In this document: piece by piece, positions 15,973-24,419 of the stretch
How positions within the stretch are numbered: the stretch's first letter is position 1
Layout of the letters: each line of letters starts with the position of its first letter
NCBI RefSeq assembly: GCF_900112175.1
Contig: NZ_FOYT01000002.1
Location: 744,001 to 808,000, forward strand
Direction of reading: 5' to 3'
Length of the DNA: 64,000 nt
Source: Halogeometricum rufum
GTDB taxonomy: Archaea > Halobacteriota > Halobacteria > Halobacteriales > Haloferacaceae
Made by a program: the position numbers and the translations under genes
The notes under the pieces: model-generated
The model's database searches: none
What the model was told of the DNA's origin: nothing
The model's input: only the letters and a program-made list of their open reading frames with translations

Positions 15973-17652
15973 GTGGTGACGCTGGTCAATCTACGTTCGT
16001 ACTGGCGGTTTCTGGTCGTCGTCTACCAGTTCTTCCCGCTGATAGTCGCGTACGCGCGCGACCGTCGCAAGTACCTGCTGTTCGGCGGCCGTCGGACCGT
16101 CACGACCGAGATGCAGGCCGAGCGAGCGCAGATACTGCTGGACTCGCTGTTGACGCTCGGCCCGACGTTCATCAAACTCGGCCAACTGCTGTCGACGCGG
16201 CCCGACATCCTGCCGCCGCAGTACATCGAGGTGCTGTCGAGTCTGCAGGACGACGTGCCGCCCGCGCCGTGGTCCGACGCGAAGCAGGTGCTGGAGGAGG
16301 AACTCGGCCCCATCGACGAGGCGTTCGCGTCGTTCGACGACGACCCGATAAGCGGCGCGAGTCTCGGTCAGGTCTACACCGCCCGGTACGACGGCGAGGA
16401 CGTGGCGGTGAAGGTTCGCCGCCCCGGCATCGAATCGCTCGTGGAGGCCGACCTGCGCGTCGTCCGGTGGTCGCTGCCGATACTGATGCGGTTCATCGGA
16501 CAGGGCAGGGCGTTCTCGCTGGAGAACCTCGCCGACGAGTTCGCCAAGACCATCCGACAGGAGATGGACTACGGCCGGGAACGGCGCATCCTCGAACAGA
16601 TTCGGTCGAACTTCGAGGGCGACCGGACCATCCGCATCCCGGACCCCGTCGAGGAGCGGTCGGGACCGCGCGTGCTGACGATGGAGTACCTCCCCGGGAC
16701 GAAGATAAACGACGTGGCGGCCATCGACGAGATGGGCGTCGACCGGACGGAGTTGGCGACGCGCCTCCAGCGCATCTACCTCCAGATGATAATCGACGAC
16801 GGCGTCTTCCACGCCGACCCCCACCCCGGCAACCTCGCCGTGGACGAGGAGGGGCGCATCATCTTCTACGACTTCGGCATGTCCGGGCGCGTCGACCCGT
16901 TCATCCAGGACAAAATCGTGGACTTCTACGTCGCCGTCGCCAACCAGAACATCGACGGCATCCTCGACGCCCTCGTGGAGATGGGGACGCTGTCGCCCGA
17001 GGCGGACCGGCAGGTGATGGGCGACGTGATGGAACTGGCCATCGCCGACGCCCGCGGCGAGGACATCGAGCAGTACCGCGTCCAGCAGATAATCGAACAG
17101 GTCGAGTCCACCATCTACGAGTTCCCGCTTCGACTGCCGCGGAACCTCGCACTCGTCCTCCGGGTGGCCACCGTCGTCGAGGGCGTCTGCGTCACCCTCG
17201 ACCCCGAGTTCGACTTCATCTCCGTCGCCACCGACTACCTCCGCGAGGAGGGCTACTACGAGGAGACGGCGAAGGAACTCGTCGCCGACGCGGGGCGACA
17301 GATGCAACGGACGACGGAGGCCCTGTTCACGGTGCCGCCGAAACTGGACCGCGTCCTCGACAGGGTCGAACGCGAGAACCTGACCGTCAACGTCCGCCTC
17401 GAGGACAAGAACGACGTGCTGGACAAACTGGCCCGCCGCCTCGTCTACGGCATACTCCTCTCCGTCGGGGCCCTCTCGACGGCCATCCTCTACGCGTTCG
17501 ACCAGACCAGCGTCGTCCCCGCCGCCGTCGCCGCGGCGTTGACGGTACCCGTCGTCGTCCAACTCTACCGGTCGTTCCGCAAGAAGCGCGGCCTCCGGAC
17601 GACGCCGCAGTTCACCCGGCAGAGCATGCGTCAGCGTCGCGGCGAGGACTGA
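15973..17652 (+). CDS. ABC1/UbiB/ADCK-type atypical protein kinase
   Basis: A 559-residue UbiB-family protein. The KxGQ motif is KLGQLLSTRPDILP, the Ala-rich nucleotide loop region SGASLGQVYTARY, the lysine motif VAVKVRRPG, and the catalytic/metal motifs HADPHPGNLAV and IFYDFGMSG. The last 80 residues contain two membrane helices (YGILLSVGALSTAILYAF and VVPAAVAAALTVPVVVQLY), which would anchor it to the membrane. UbiB proteins have ATPase activity and support quinone-lipid biosynthesis; haloarchaea use menaquinone, so the partner pathway here is inferred. GTG start, 12 bp after hsp20. A short hairpin followed by T5 ends the gene. Confidence 0.93.
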   Translation: MVTLVNLRSYWRFLVVVYQFFPLIVAYARDRRKYLLFGGRRTVTTEMQAERAQILLDSLLTLGPTFIKLGQLLSTRPDILPPQYIEVLSSLQDDVPPAPWSDAKQVLEEELGPIDEAFASFDDDPISGASLGQVYTARYDGEDVAVKVRRPGIESLVEADLRVVRWSLPILMRFIGQGRAFSLENLADEFAKTIRQEMDYGRERRILEQIRSNFEGDRTIRIPDPVEERSGPRVLTMEYLPGTKINDVAAIDEMGVDRTELATRLQRIYLQMIIDDGVFHADPHPGNLAVDEEGRIIFYDFGMSGRVDPFIQDKIVDFYVAVANQNIDGILDALVEMGTLSPEADRQVMGDVMELAIADARGEDIEQYRVQQIIEQVESTIYEFPLRLPRNLALVLRVATVVEGVCVTLDPEFDFISVATDYLREEGYYEETAKELVADAGRQMQRTTEALFTVPPKLDRVLDRVERENLTVNVRLEDKNDVLDKLARRLVYGILLSVGALSTAILYAFDQTSVVPAAVAAALTVPVVVQLYRSFRKKRGLRTTPQFTRQSMRQRRGED

Positions 17653-17676
17653 ACCGACCTCGCCCCGGCGGCGATT

Positions 17677-17693
17677 CTCAAACGTGAGTTTTT
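17677..17693 (+). terminator. Hairpin plus T-tract after ubiB-family gene
   Basis: CTCA-AACG-TGAG followed directly by TTTTT, 25 bp after the kinase stop. Archaeal termination relies mainly on the T-tract; the small hairpin may help. Confidence 0.5.
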
Positions 17694-17735
17694 GAAGCGG
17701 ACGTTTATTGCGGATGACGAGACACCTTCCCACCG

Positions 17736-18173
17736 ATGACTCGCTGGCGGGTCGTGGTGGCGGGATTCGCCCTCGCGGCGTGCAGCGAAGCGTTCGTCTT
17801 CCTCCTGACCGGTCGGGTGACGCTCGTCGGCGGCCTGGCCGGGAGCGCGTTCGCGGGCTACCTGGTCGGACCGGACGCCGCCGACGGCGCGTGGCACGGC
17901 CTCTTGTCCGCGCTCACGTGGGGTATCGTCCTCATCCCGGGCCTCGTCGCCCTCGCCGTCGTCGGCGGCGGTACGCTCCCCTTCCCGTTCGAGTACCTCG
18001 TCCCACTGTTCGACACGCCCGGCGAGGCGACGACGGGAATTCTGCTCTGCGTGACGCTACCCAACGTCGCGGCGGGCGTCCTCGGGAGTTACTCGCGCGG
18101 ACGCGACGCCCGCGAGGACGACGGGGGCGACGGCGTGGACGGCTGGTTGGACGCCGACACCGACGAGGCCTGA
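17736..18173 (+). CDS. DUF5518-like four-helix membrane protein
   Basis: A 145-residue membrane protein with about four hydrophobic segments (VVVAGFALAACSEAFVFLL, GGLAGSAFAGYLVG, GIVLIPGLVALAVVG, TTGILLCVTLPNVAAGVLG) and an acidic C-terminal tail (DDGGDGVDGWLDADTDEA). The Gly/Ala-rich helices with the GGxxAG pattern recall the haloarchaeal DUF5518 family, assigned from memory. No function is known. It follows the kinase terminator by about 40 bp. Confidence 0.75.
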   Translation: MTRWRVVVAGFALAACSEAFVFLLTGRVTLVGGLAGSAFAGYLVGPDAADGAWHGLLSALTWGIVLIPGLVALAVVGGGTLPFPFEYLVPLFDTPGEATTGILLCVTLPNVAAGVLGSYSRGRDAREDDGGDGVDGWLDADTDEA

Positions 18174-18183
18174 CTGCGACGGC

Positions 18184-18795
18184 CTACGCGCGGTCCGCGT
18201 CGCTCCGCGGCCGGGCGGCCGGTTCGCTCGCGTCGTCGCGGGCGAGTTCGTACAGCACGAATCCGAGCGACGCCATCGAGCGGTCGGCTTCCAGACGCCG
18301 GAGGTGCGCGCGGCGTTCGGCGACGGGGTCGGAGGTGCCCGCCGAGTGGCGGCCCACCCCGGCGTGGGAGTCGGCGGCGGGTTCGGCGGCGAACTCGACA
18401 GCGTCGAACGCCTCGCGGGCCGCCCGAATCTCGCGGTCCAACCGCGCCCGTTCGTCCTCGTCCGCCGGCGGCGAGAGCCGACTCACGAGCGACCGCTCCG
18501 CGGCGGCGGCCGCGTTCGGGTCGACAGCCAGCGTCTCCGCCGCCGCCGAGAGCGACGGCACGTCGAAGCCGAGTCGTCGGCGGACGACGCGGAGGGCGCC
18601 GAACGCCGCGGGGAGGAGCCCGTACCGGTCGAACGGGTCGCCGTCGGCCGAGCGACGCTCCGCGGCCGGGGGTAACTCGTCGGCGGCGACGGCGGCGAGG
18701 AGGCGGCGGGCGAGCGACTCCCCCTCGGGGCAGCGGAGGCGTCGGACGACTGTGCTGACGGCCGCGTCGGTGCGGGCTGTCGCGTACTGAGCCAT
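18184..18795 (-). CDS. Haloarchaeal hypothetical protein
   Basis: A 203-residue soluble protein rich in Ala, Arg and Asp, beginning MAQYATARTDAAVSTVVRRL. It is predicted mostly helical, with a coiled-coil-like stretch (PADEDERARLDREIRAAREAF) in the second half and a polar C-terminus. I recognise no domain. Codon use matches its neighbours, so it is likely real. It faces aIF5A divergently, with about 195 bp between them. Confidence 0.65.
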   Translation of the reverse strand: MAQYATARTDAAVSTVVRRLRCPEGESLARRLLAAVAADELPPAAERRSADGDPFDRYGLLPAAFGALRVVRRRLGFDVPSLSAAAETLAVDPNAAAAAERSLVSRLSPPADEDERARLDREIRAAREAFDAVEFAAEPAADSHAGVGRHSAGTSDPVAERRAHLRRLEADRSMASLGFVLYELARDDASEPAARPRSDADRA

Positions 18796-18946
18796 ACTTC
18801 GAAGTCCGCGCCGCGGACGATGTACGCTGTTGCGCGAATATCGTGACAATTGATGGAAGCGCGACGAGGCGTCGGGGGCGACGGCCGCAAAAGCCGTCGT
18901 CGCAGCGGCGTTCGTCAGCCGTTCACGCGGGCGAACGCGGCAATAG

Positions 18947-18967
18947 ACCGTTTCCAAACCGTTTATA
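18947..18967 (+). promoter_or_regulatory. aIF5A promoter with ACCGTTT direct repeat
   Basis: A TATA box (TTTATA, 18962-18967) sits 27 bp before the aIF5A ATG, so the mRNA should be leaderless. ACCGTTT occurs at 18947 and again at 18958, one helical turn apart, with the second copy merging into the TATA box; this may act as an extended BRE or as an activator site. Confidence 0.55.
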
Positions 18968-18991
18968 CCGGTCTACCGACAACGCGCAGGT

Positions 18992-19366
18992 ATGCCCAGA
19001 GAACAGAAGCAGGTCCGCGAACTTCAGGAAGGCAGCTACGTGATGATGGAGGAGTCGCCGTGCAAGATAAACGCCTACAGCACGGCCAAGCCCGGCAAAC
19101 ACGGCAGCGCGAAGGCCCGAATCGAGGGCAAGGGCGTCTTCGACAGCAAGAAGCGGTCGCTCAGCCAGCCCGTGGACGCGAAGGTGTGGGTGCCCATCAT
19201 CGAGCGAAAGCAGGGTCAGGTCGTCTCCGTGACGGGCTCCGACGCGCAGATCATGGACCTCAGCACGTACGAGACGTTCACGATGCGCATCCCCGAGGAC
19301 GAGGACCTCTCGCCCGAAGACGAGATAGAGTACCTCGAGTACGAGGGACAGCGGAAGATCGTCTGA
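18992..19366 (+). CDS. eif5A: Translation factor aIF5A (hypusine-containing)
   Basis: A 124-residue archaeal IF5A, which relieves ribosome stalling at difficult peptide bonds. The N-terminal SH3-like barrel carries the hypusination loop [10 protein letters not shown] with the acceptor lysine K36; the C-terminal OB fold is complete ([27 protein letters not shown]). It requires modification of K36 by deoxyhypusine synthase, encoded at 24420-25562. The next gene, only 5 bp downstream, is an agmatinase-type enzyme; published work on Haloferax linked agmatinase to the archaeal hypusine pathway, where an agmatine-modified lysine is hydrolysed. The pair therefore looks like a functional unit. Confidence 0.97.
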   Translation: MPREQKQVRELQEGSYVMMEESPCKINAYSTAKPGKHGSAKARIEGKGVFDSKKRSLSQPVDAKVWVPIIERKQGQVVSVTGSDAQIMDLSTYETFTMRIPEDEDLSPEDEIEYLEYEGQRKIV

Positions 19367-19371
19367 TCGGG

Positions 19372-20220
19372 ATGTTCCCCGGGGCAACCGCATCGCGTGA
19401 CGACGCCGCGTACGTCGTCGTGGGCGCCCCGCTGGATATCTCGACTACGTTCCGACCCGGGACCCGGTTCGGTCCCGAGAGAATCCGGCGGTTCGCCCGG
19501 ACGTTCGACGACTACGACCGGCGGACCGACCTGCACTTCTCCGACTGTCTCGTCCACGACGAGGGCGACGTCCACTCGTGGGACGACGCCCGCGAGTACG
19601 TCGAGTGGGTCGCGGGAACGCTCCGCGACGTGGTGCGCGACGACGCCGTCCCCCTCCTGCTGGGCGGCGAACACACCGTCACCTACGCCGGCGTCGACGC
19701 CGTCGAACCCGAGGTGTTCGTCTGTCTGGACGCCCATCTCGACCTGCGTACCGACTACGACGGCAACGAGTGGAGCCACGCCACCGTCACCCGACACGTC
19801 CTCGACGAACTCGGCGCGGCGGAGGCGATCATCCTCGGCGCACGAACCGGGTCGCCCGAGGAGTGGGACCGCGCCGACGCCGACGACGTGACCGTCGTCG
19901 CCCCCGAGGACGTGGCCGACTTCGACTTCGGCGACCGACTCGACGGGCGGTCGACGTACCTCAGCGCCGACATCGACGGCGCGGACCCCGGGTTCGCCCC
20001 GGGGACGGGGACGCCCGAACCGTTCGGGATGGCCCCCCGCGAGATGCGCGACGTGGTCCGGACCGTCGCCCCTCACGCCGACGGCTTCGACGTGGTGGAG
20101 GTGAACGACAGGGACGACGGACAGGCGGCGTCGCTCGGCGGGAAACTCCTGCGCGAGTTCGTCTACTCGCACGCCAGCGCCGCGGCTCCCGAGTCCGGCT
20201 TCGAGTCCGACGCCGGCTGA
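19372..20220 (+). CDS. speB: Agmatinase/ureohydrolase family enzyme
   Basis: A 282-residue ureohydrolase. The manganese ligands are all present: GGEHTVTYAG (His), CLDAHLDLRTDY (the DAHxD motif) and STYLSADIDGADPGFAPG-type sequence ending TGTPEP. These enzymes remove urea from agmatine or related guanidino compounds. Following aIF5A within 5 bp on the same strand, it most likely acts in hypusine formation (on aminopropyl-agmatine or agmatinylated aIF5A) rather than in putrescine synthesis; that is inference from context and the Haloferax pathway. The ATG at 19372 is the first in-frame start after the aIF5A stop region. Confidence 0.9.
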   Translation: MFPGATASRDDAAYVVVGAPLDISTTFRPGTRFGPERIRRFARTFDDYDRRTDLHFSDCLVHDEGDVHSWDDAREYVEWVAGTLRDVVRDDAVPLLLGGEHTVTYAGVDAVEPEVFVCLDAHLDLRTDYDGNEWSHATVTRHVLDELGAAEAIILGARTGSPEEWDRADADDVTVVAPEDVADFDFGDRLDGRSTYLSADIDGADPGFAPGTGTPEPFGMAPREMRDVVRTVAPHADGFDVVEVNDRDDGQAASLGGKLLREFVYSHASAAAPESGFESDAG

Positions 20221-20242
20221 AAAGAACGAACGGCCGCGCGGT

Positions 20243-20350
20243 TTACCGCTTCCCGCTGCGGAACAGCCGTCGTACCTTGCTCGTGATACTCCGCTTCATT
20301 CCTCGCGGCAGGCGTCGCCATACGCGCATCGCTTTCCTGAATTTGCCCAT
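20243..20350 (-). CDS. Possible small basic peptide
   Basis: A 35-codon ATG frame encoding a strikingly basic, Arg/Lys-rich peptide (MGKFRKAMRVWRRLPRGM, then KRSITSKVRRLFRSGKR) with almost no acidic residues. That is unusual in a halophile proteome and looks amphipathic. It lies in the gap between the agmatinase and Nif3 genes, on the opposite strand. No homology is recognised; it could be a real small protein or chance. Confidence 0.35.
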   Translation of the reverse strand: MGKFRKAMRVWRRLPRGMKRSITSKVRRLFRSGKR

Positions 20351-20522
20351 GACAGTCACCCCGCGGTGGGTCGCGGTGTTCGTTCGCCCGTCTCGCTGAC
20401 GGGTGCAAATCGGTAGCGGCGGGGCGTACATAGGTGTCGTGGCCGTCGAGTGACAGGCTCGACGGACGCCGCGACGCCCGAGACCAGCGGGATACAAGCC
20501 GCGGGCGGCCGACGACTCGCCC

Positions 20523-21293
20523 ATGGCGATGGACCGCGCCGACGTGATAGCACGGTACGACGAACAGCTCGACACCGCGGCGTACGCCGACGTGGACGCC
20601 AGCGCGAACGGCCTGCAGGTCGGGTCGGAGACGGGGACGGTCGAACGCGTCGCGTTCGCCGTCGACGCCGCCGAGGCGACCATCGAAGCGGCCGTGGACG
20701 CGGGTGCGGACCTGCTCGTGACCCACCACGGCCTCGTCTGGGGCGGGTTGGACCGCGTGACCGGCCGCGAGTACGACCGCATCGCCCCGCTGGTGGAGAA
20801 CGACGTGGGCCTGTACGTCTCGCATCTCCCCCTGGACGGCCACCAGTCGCTCGGCAACGCGGCCGGCGTCGCGGACCGCCTCGAACTGGAGGGACGCGAA
20901 CCGTTCGGCGAACTGGGGCCGGTCCACGTCGGTCAGCGCGGCCGGGCGTCGCGGACGTACACCGTCGAGGAACTCCGCGAGACGCTGGACGGGTTCGACA
21001 ACGGCGGACGACCGACGCAGGTGCTCGACTTCGGTCCCGACGAGATTTCGGAGATTGCCGTCCTCACCGGGTCGGGCGCGGACTGGCTCTCGGAGGCCGA
21101 GGCCGTCGGCGCGGACGCCCTCGTGACCGGCGAGGGGAAACAGCAGGTGTACCACGAGGCGCGCGAGGCGGGAGTCAACGTCTTCCTCGCGGGCCACTAC
21201 GCGACGGAGACGTTCGGCGTCCGCAGTCTCGCGGCCCTCGCCTCGGAGTGGGGGTTGGAGACGACGTATCTGGACTTCCCGACGGGGCTGTGA
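20523..21293 (+). CDS. Nif3-like (DUF34) dinuclear metal centre protein
   Basis: A 256-residue Nif3/DUF34 protein. The metal ligands are visible in LLVTHHGLVWGG (first His pair) and in the C-terminal GHYATETFGVRSLA motif (His and Glu). Members form toroidal hexamers with a di-metal site; the substrate is disputed (GTP cyclohydrolase-like or NAD-related roles have been proposed). Two ATGs occur at 20523 and 20529; either is acceptable. It precedes the phototaxis operon by about 100 bp but is unlikely to be related to it. Confidence 0.88.
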   Translation: MAMDRADVIARYDEQLDTAAYADVDASANGLQVGSETGTVERVAFAVDAAEATIEAAVDAGADLLVTHHGLVWGGLDRVTGREYDRIAPLVENDVGLYVSHLPLDGHQSLGNAAGVADRLELEGREPFGELGPVHVGQRGRASRTYTVEELRETLDGFDNGGRPTQVLDFGPDEISEIAVLTGSGADWLSEAEAVGADALVTGEGKQQVYHEAREAGVNVFLAGHYATETFGVRSLAALASEWGLETTYLDFPTGL

Positions 21294-21331
21294 GCGGGCG
21301 GCGCTGACGGCGTTCCGGACCGACGGTGGGG

Positions 21332-21349
21332 ATTATCTATTCAGATAAT
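21332..21349 (+). promoter_or_regulatory. Inverted repeat upstream of htrII
   Basis: ATTATCT-ATTC-AGATAAT is a perfect 7-bp inverted repeat with a 4-bp centre, about 50 bp before the transducer ATG and just upstream of an AT-rich stretch (TTTTTACTTTACC) that could hold the TATA box. AT-rich symmetric sites are rare in this GC-rich DNA, so this is a good operator candidate. Confidence 0.5.
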
Positions 21350-21396
21350 TGGGAGGCCGTCTTTTTACTTTACCAGATGTACGAACTTCGTAGGAA

Positions 21397-23604
21397 ATGT
21401 CACGACCATCATCGAAACGGTTCGCACCGAGCTTCGGAGTGAAACTCGGTGTGGCCCTTCTCGCCGTCGTCGCACTCGTCGTGGGGTTCGGCGTGGTGGT
21501 TCAGGACCAGACGTCCGAGACGCTTCAGACGGAGGAACGAGCGGACCTCGTCACCTCCGCGGAGGTGCGGGCGGCGGAACTGGACACGTGGATCGGCGGA
21601 ATCGAGAAGCAGACGCGGCTTCACTCGTCGTACCCGGTTCTGGGGTCGGGCGACGAGGCGGCCATCAGTGACCATCTCTCGGAGACGGTCGCGGACGACG
21701 CCGTGCCGAAGGGGGTCGTCGCAGTCCACTACTACGACACGGCCGAACAGGAGATCGTCGCGAGTTCGAACCCGGCGATGGAGGGCGTCAGCCCGGCCGA
21801 ACAGGGCGCGCCGTTCGCGGAGAACCCGCCGACGTTCGACGGACCGGACGGGACGCACGTCACGTCGCCGTTCACGGTTCCGGTGGCCGACTTCCCGGTC
21901 ATCTCGGTCATCTCGCCCATCGAGGGCGCCGAGAACCGGGCGCTCATCTACATGATAAACGTCGAGTCGCACGCCGCGGCGTTCGCCAGTACGGCGGGCG
22001 GCGGGTCGACGACCGTCGTGGACGGCGAGGGACGGTTCGTCGCCCACCCCGACGCGTCGAAACTCCTCACCGAGTACGAAGGTGACGCGGCCGCCCTCGA
22101 AGACGGCGGCTTCGTCGAGAACGAAGAGACGCTGGTCGCCAGCGCGTCGATGGAGACGCTCGACTGGACCGTGCAGGTCGAGTCCCAGAAGTCCGAGGCG
22201 TTCGCCGTCGGCAAGCAGGTCACGTCGGCCATCACCGGCCTCATCCTGCTCGTCCTCGTGAGCCTCTCGCTCGTCGGCGTCCTCGTGGGGTCCAACACCA
22301 TCGTCTCGCTCCGGCGTCTGGCCGACCGGGCCGACTCGATGGCGAAGGGTGACCTCGACGTGGACCTGCGGACGACGCGGTCCGACGAGTTCGGGACGCT
22401 GTATCACTCCTTCGCGGACATGCGCGACACGCTCCGCGCCCAGATTCGCGAGACCGAACGCGTCAACGACCACCTCGAACAGAAGGCGGCGTCGTACGGC
22501 GCGGTGATGAACGCCGTCGCCGACGGCGACCTGACGCGTCGGATGGAGGCCTCACGGGAGAACGACGCGATGGCCGAGGTGGCCCACTCGTTCAACGAGA
22601 TGCTGGACGAGATAGCCGACACGATGGCCGAGGTGACGCAGTTCGCCGACCACGTCGTCGACGCCGCGGACCGCGTCGACACGGGCGCGAACGAGGTGAT
22701 GGACGCCTCCGCCGAGGTGACGGAGGCGACGACGGAGATATCCAACGGCGCCGAACAGCAGACGGACAACCTCCTGACCGTCTCCGAGGAGATGGACCAA
22801 CTGTCCTCCTCGGCCGAGGAGATAGCGGCGACGGTCAACGGCGTGGCCGACGCCTCGCGGCGCGCGGCCGAAATCGGCGAGTCCGGCCGCGAAGACGCCG
22901 AACAGGCGCTCGAAGAGATGGACGCCGTCGAGAACGCGACCGAACAGACCGCCGAAGAGGTGACCGCCCTCGCCGAGGAACTCGAAGCCGTCGGCGACAT
23001 CGTGGAGGTCATCCGCGACATCGCGGGCGAGACGAACCTGCTGGCGCTGAACGCCTCCATCGAGGCGGCGCGGACCGGCGAGAAGGGGTCGGGCTTCGCC
23101 GTCGTCGCCGACGAGGTGAAGTCGCTGGCCGAGGAGACGGCCGAGTCCGCGGCGGAGATAGAAGAGCGCATCGAGCGCATCCAGTCGCGGGCCGACGGGA
23201 CGACGGCCGCGATGGAGGAGACGCGGACGAGCATCGTCTCCGGCGTCGAGACGGTCGAGTCGGCCATCGACGCCCTCGAAGAGGTGGCCGTCGCCGTCGA
23301 CGAGACGGACGACTCGATTCAGGAGATACGCGAGGCGACGGAGACGCAGGCGCGCTCTGCGACGGCCGTCGTCGAACGGGTGGACGAGGTGGCCGCAATC
23401 AGCGAACAGACGTCCGACGAGGCGGGCGACGTGGCCGCCGCGGCCGAAGAACAGACCGCGACGATGACGACGGTGAGCGACTCCGCGGAGCGTCTCGCCG
23501 ACCGGGCGCGCGACCTGCGGAGCGCGCTCGAGGACTTCACCGTCGCCGAATCGGACGGAACGGCGCCCGACGCGAACGCGCGGGCGGCGATGGGGGACGA
23601 CTGA
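21397..23604 (+). CDS. htrII: Sensory rhodopsin transducer, HtrII-type MCP
   Basis: A 735-residue methyl-accepting transducer. TM1 is about residues 14-35, followed by a roughly 240-residue extracellular sensor domain (dCache-like: [37 protein letters not shown]), TM2 at 276-299, a HAMP domain (300-350) and a long cytoplasmic coiled coil with the conserved hairpin tip [19 protein letters not shown]. Adaptation-site-like Glu/Gln pairs flank the tip. It ends one base before the rhodopsin start, so the two form an operon. The pair would control flagellar switching in response to light; the extracellular domain suggests that, like H. salinarum HtrII, it could also sense a small solute. Confidence 0.92.
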   Translation: MSRPSSKRFAPSFGVKLGVALLAVVALVVGFGVVVQDQTSETLQTEERADLVTSAEVRAAELDTWIGGIEKQTRLHSSYPVLGSGDEAAISDHLSETVADDAVPKGVVAVHYYDTAEQEIVASSNPAMEGVSPAEQGAPFAENPPTFDGPDGTHVTSPFTVPVADFPVISVISPIEGAENRALIYMINVESHAAAFASTAGGGSTTVVDGEGRFVAHPDASKLLTEYEGDAAALEDGGFVENEETLVASASMETLDWTVQVESQKSEAFAVGKQVTSAITGLILLVLVSLSLVGVLVGSNTIVSLRRLADRADSMAKGDLDVDLRTTRSDEFGTLYHSFADMRDTLRAQIRETERVNDHLEQKAASYGAVMNAVADGDLTRRMEASRENDAMAEVAHSFNEMLDEIADTMAEVTQFADHVVDAADRVDTGANEVMDASAEVTEATTEISNGAEQQTDNLLTVSEEMDQLSSSAEEIAATVNGVADASRRAAEIGESGREDAEQALEEMDAVENATEQTAEEVTALAEELEAVGDIVEVIRDIAGETNLLALNASIEAARTGEKGSGFAVVADEVKSLAEETAESAAEIEERIERIQSRADGTTAAMEETRTSIVSGVETVESAIDALEEVAVAVDETDDSIQEIREATETQARSATAVVERVDEVAAISEQTSDEAGDVAAAAEEQTATMTTVSDSAERLADRARDLRSALEDFTVAESDGTAPDANARAAMGDD

Positions 23605-23605
23605 G

Positions 23606-24310
23606 ATGATAGAACTGAACGCGACGCTGTGGCTGTGGGTCGGTGCCGTCGGGATGGCGCTCGGGACGGTACCGCCGGCGTACAAGTTTCTGACCGATGC
23701 CGAGAGCCGGGGGTACACCGCCGTCCTCGCCCTCGTGACGGGCATCGCGGCCGTCGCCTACGCGCTGATGGCGCAGGGCTACGGGAGCATCGCCGTCGGC
23801 GGAAACTCGGTCGCTATCGTCCGCTACACGGACTGGCTGGTGACGACGCCGCTGATGGTGCTGTACCTCGGCCTCCTCGCGCGGTCCGGACTGCGAATCT
23901 ACGCCCTGCTGGTCGTCACGGACGTCGTCGTCATCGTGAGCGGCGTCGTAGCCGCCTCGGTCGACGGGACGGCGCGCTACGCCGCCTTCGCCGTCGGCGT
24001 CGTCGCCTACCTCGTCCTCGTCTACCTCCTCGTGCGGACGCTCCCGCGGGGGGCGGACTTCCAGTCCGGCGACGTGGTGGCGACGTTCACCACGGTCCGG
24101 AACCTGACGGTGGTCGTCTGGACGCTGTACCCCATCGTGTGGATTCTCGCGCCGACGGGGCTGGGACTGCTGCTACCCAACACGCAGGTGCTGGTGCTGA
24201 CGTATCTCGACCTGGTGTCGAAAGTCGGCTTCGTCGTCGTCGCCGTCGGCGGCCTCCAGTCGGTTCGGTCGCTGGAGTCGGCGCGGATAACCGCCGAGAG
24301 CGCCGACTGA
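23606..24310 (+). CDS. sop2: Sensory rhodopsin II-type photoreceptor
   Basis: A 234-residue seven-helix retinal protein. Retinal Schiff-base lysine is K206 (LDLVSKVGF), the counterion D76 lies in VRYTDWLVTTPL with R73, and Y175, Y200 and D202 are conserved. The helix F/G region (RNLTVVVWTLYPIVW) resembles Natronomonas SRII, not SRI or bacteriorhodopsin. By eye, the position of the essential Thr204 of Natronomonas SRII is Ser205 here, Asp193 is a Gln, and Asn105 is Asp106. SRII mediates blue-light repellent phototaxis through its cognate transducer, encoded directly upstream. SRII assignment is good; absorption and signalling details are inferred. Confidence 0.92.
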   Translation: MIELNATLWLWVGAVGMALGTVPPAYKFLTDAESRGYTAVLALVTGIAAVAYALMAQGYGSIAVGGNSVAIVRYTDWLVTTPLMVLYLGLLARSGLRIYALLVVTDVVVIVSGVVAASVDGTARYAAFAVGVVAYLVLVYLLVRTLPRGADFQSGDVVATFTTVRNLTVVVWTLYPIVWILAPTGLGLLLPNTQVLVLTYLDLVSKVGFVVVAVGGLQSVRSLESARITAESAD

Positions 24311-24311
24311 C

Positions 24312-24344
24312 GGCGCGAGGGATCACGCTTCGCGCGCTCTTTTT
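24312..24344 (+). terminator. Hairpin and T-tract after rhodopsin gene
   Basis: A GC-rich imperfect hairpin (GGCGCGAG...CTTCGCGCGC) followed by TTTTT about 30 bp after the rhodopsin stop; likely the end of the htrII-sop2 operon. Confidence 0.55.
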
Positions 24345-24419
24345 CGTTCGACGACGGGTCGCCGACTGCGCCCGTCGCGGACCGCGACCACTAAACGGGG
24401 CGGCGACCCACCCGGAGGT

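Noticed and set aside
23606-24310. Bacteriorhodopsin or sensory rhodopsin I
   Set aside because: The helix F-G sequence and linked HtrII-type transducer fit SRII; proton-pump residues for reprotonation are not in place.
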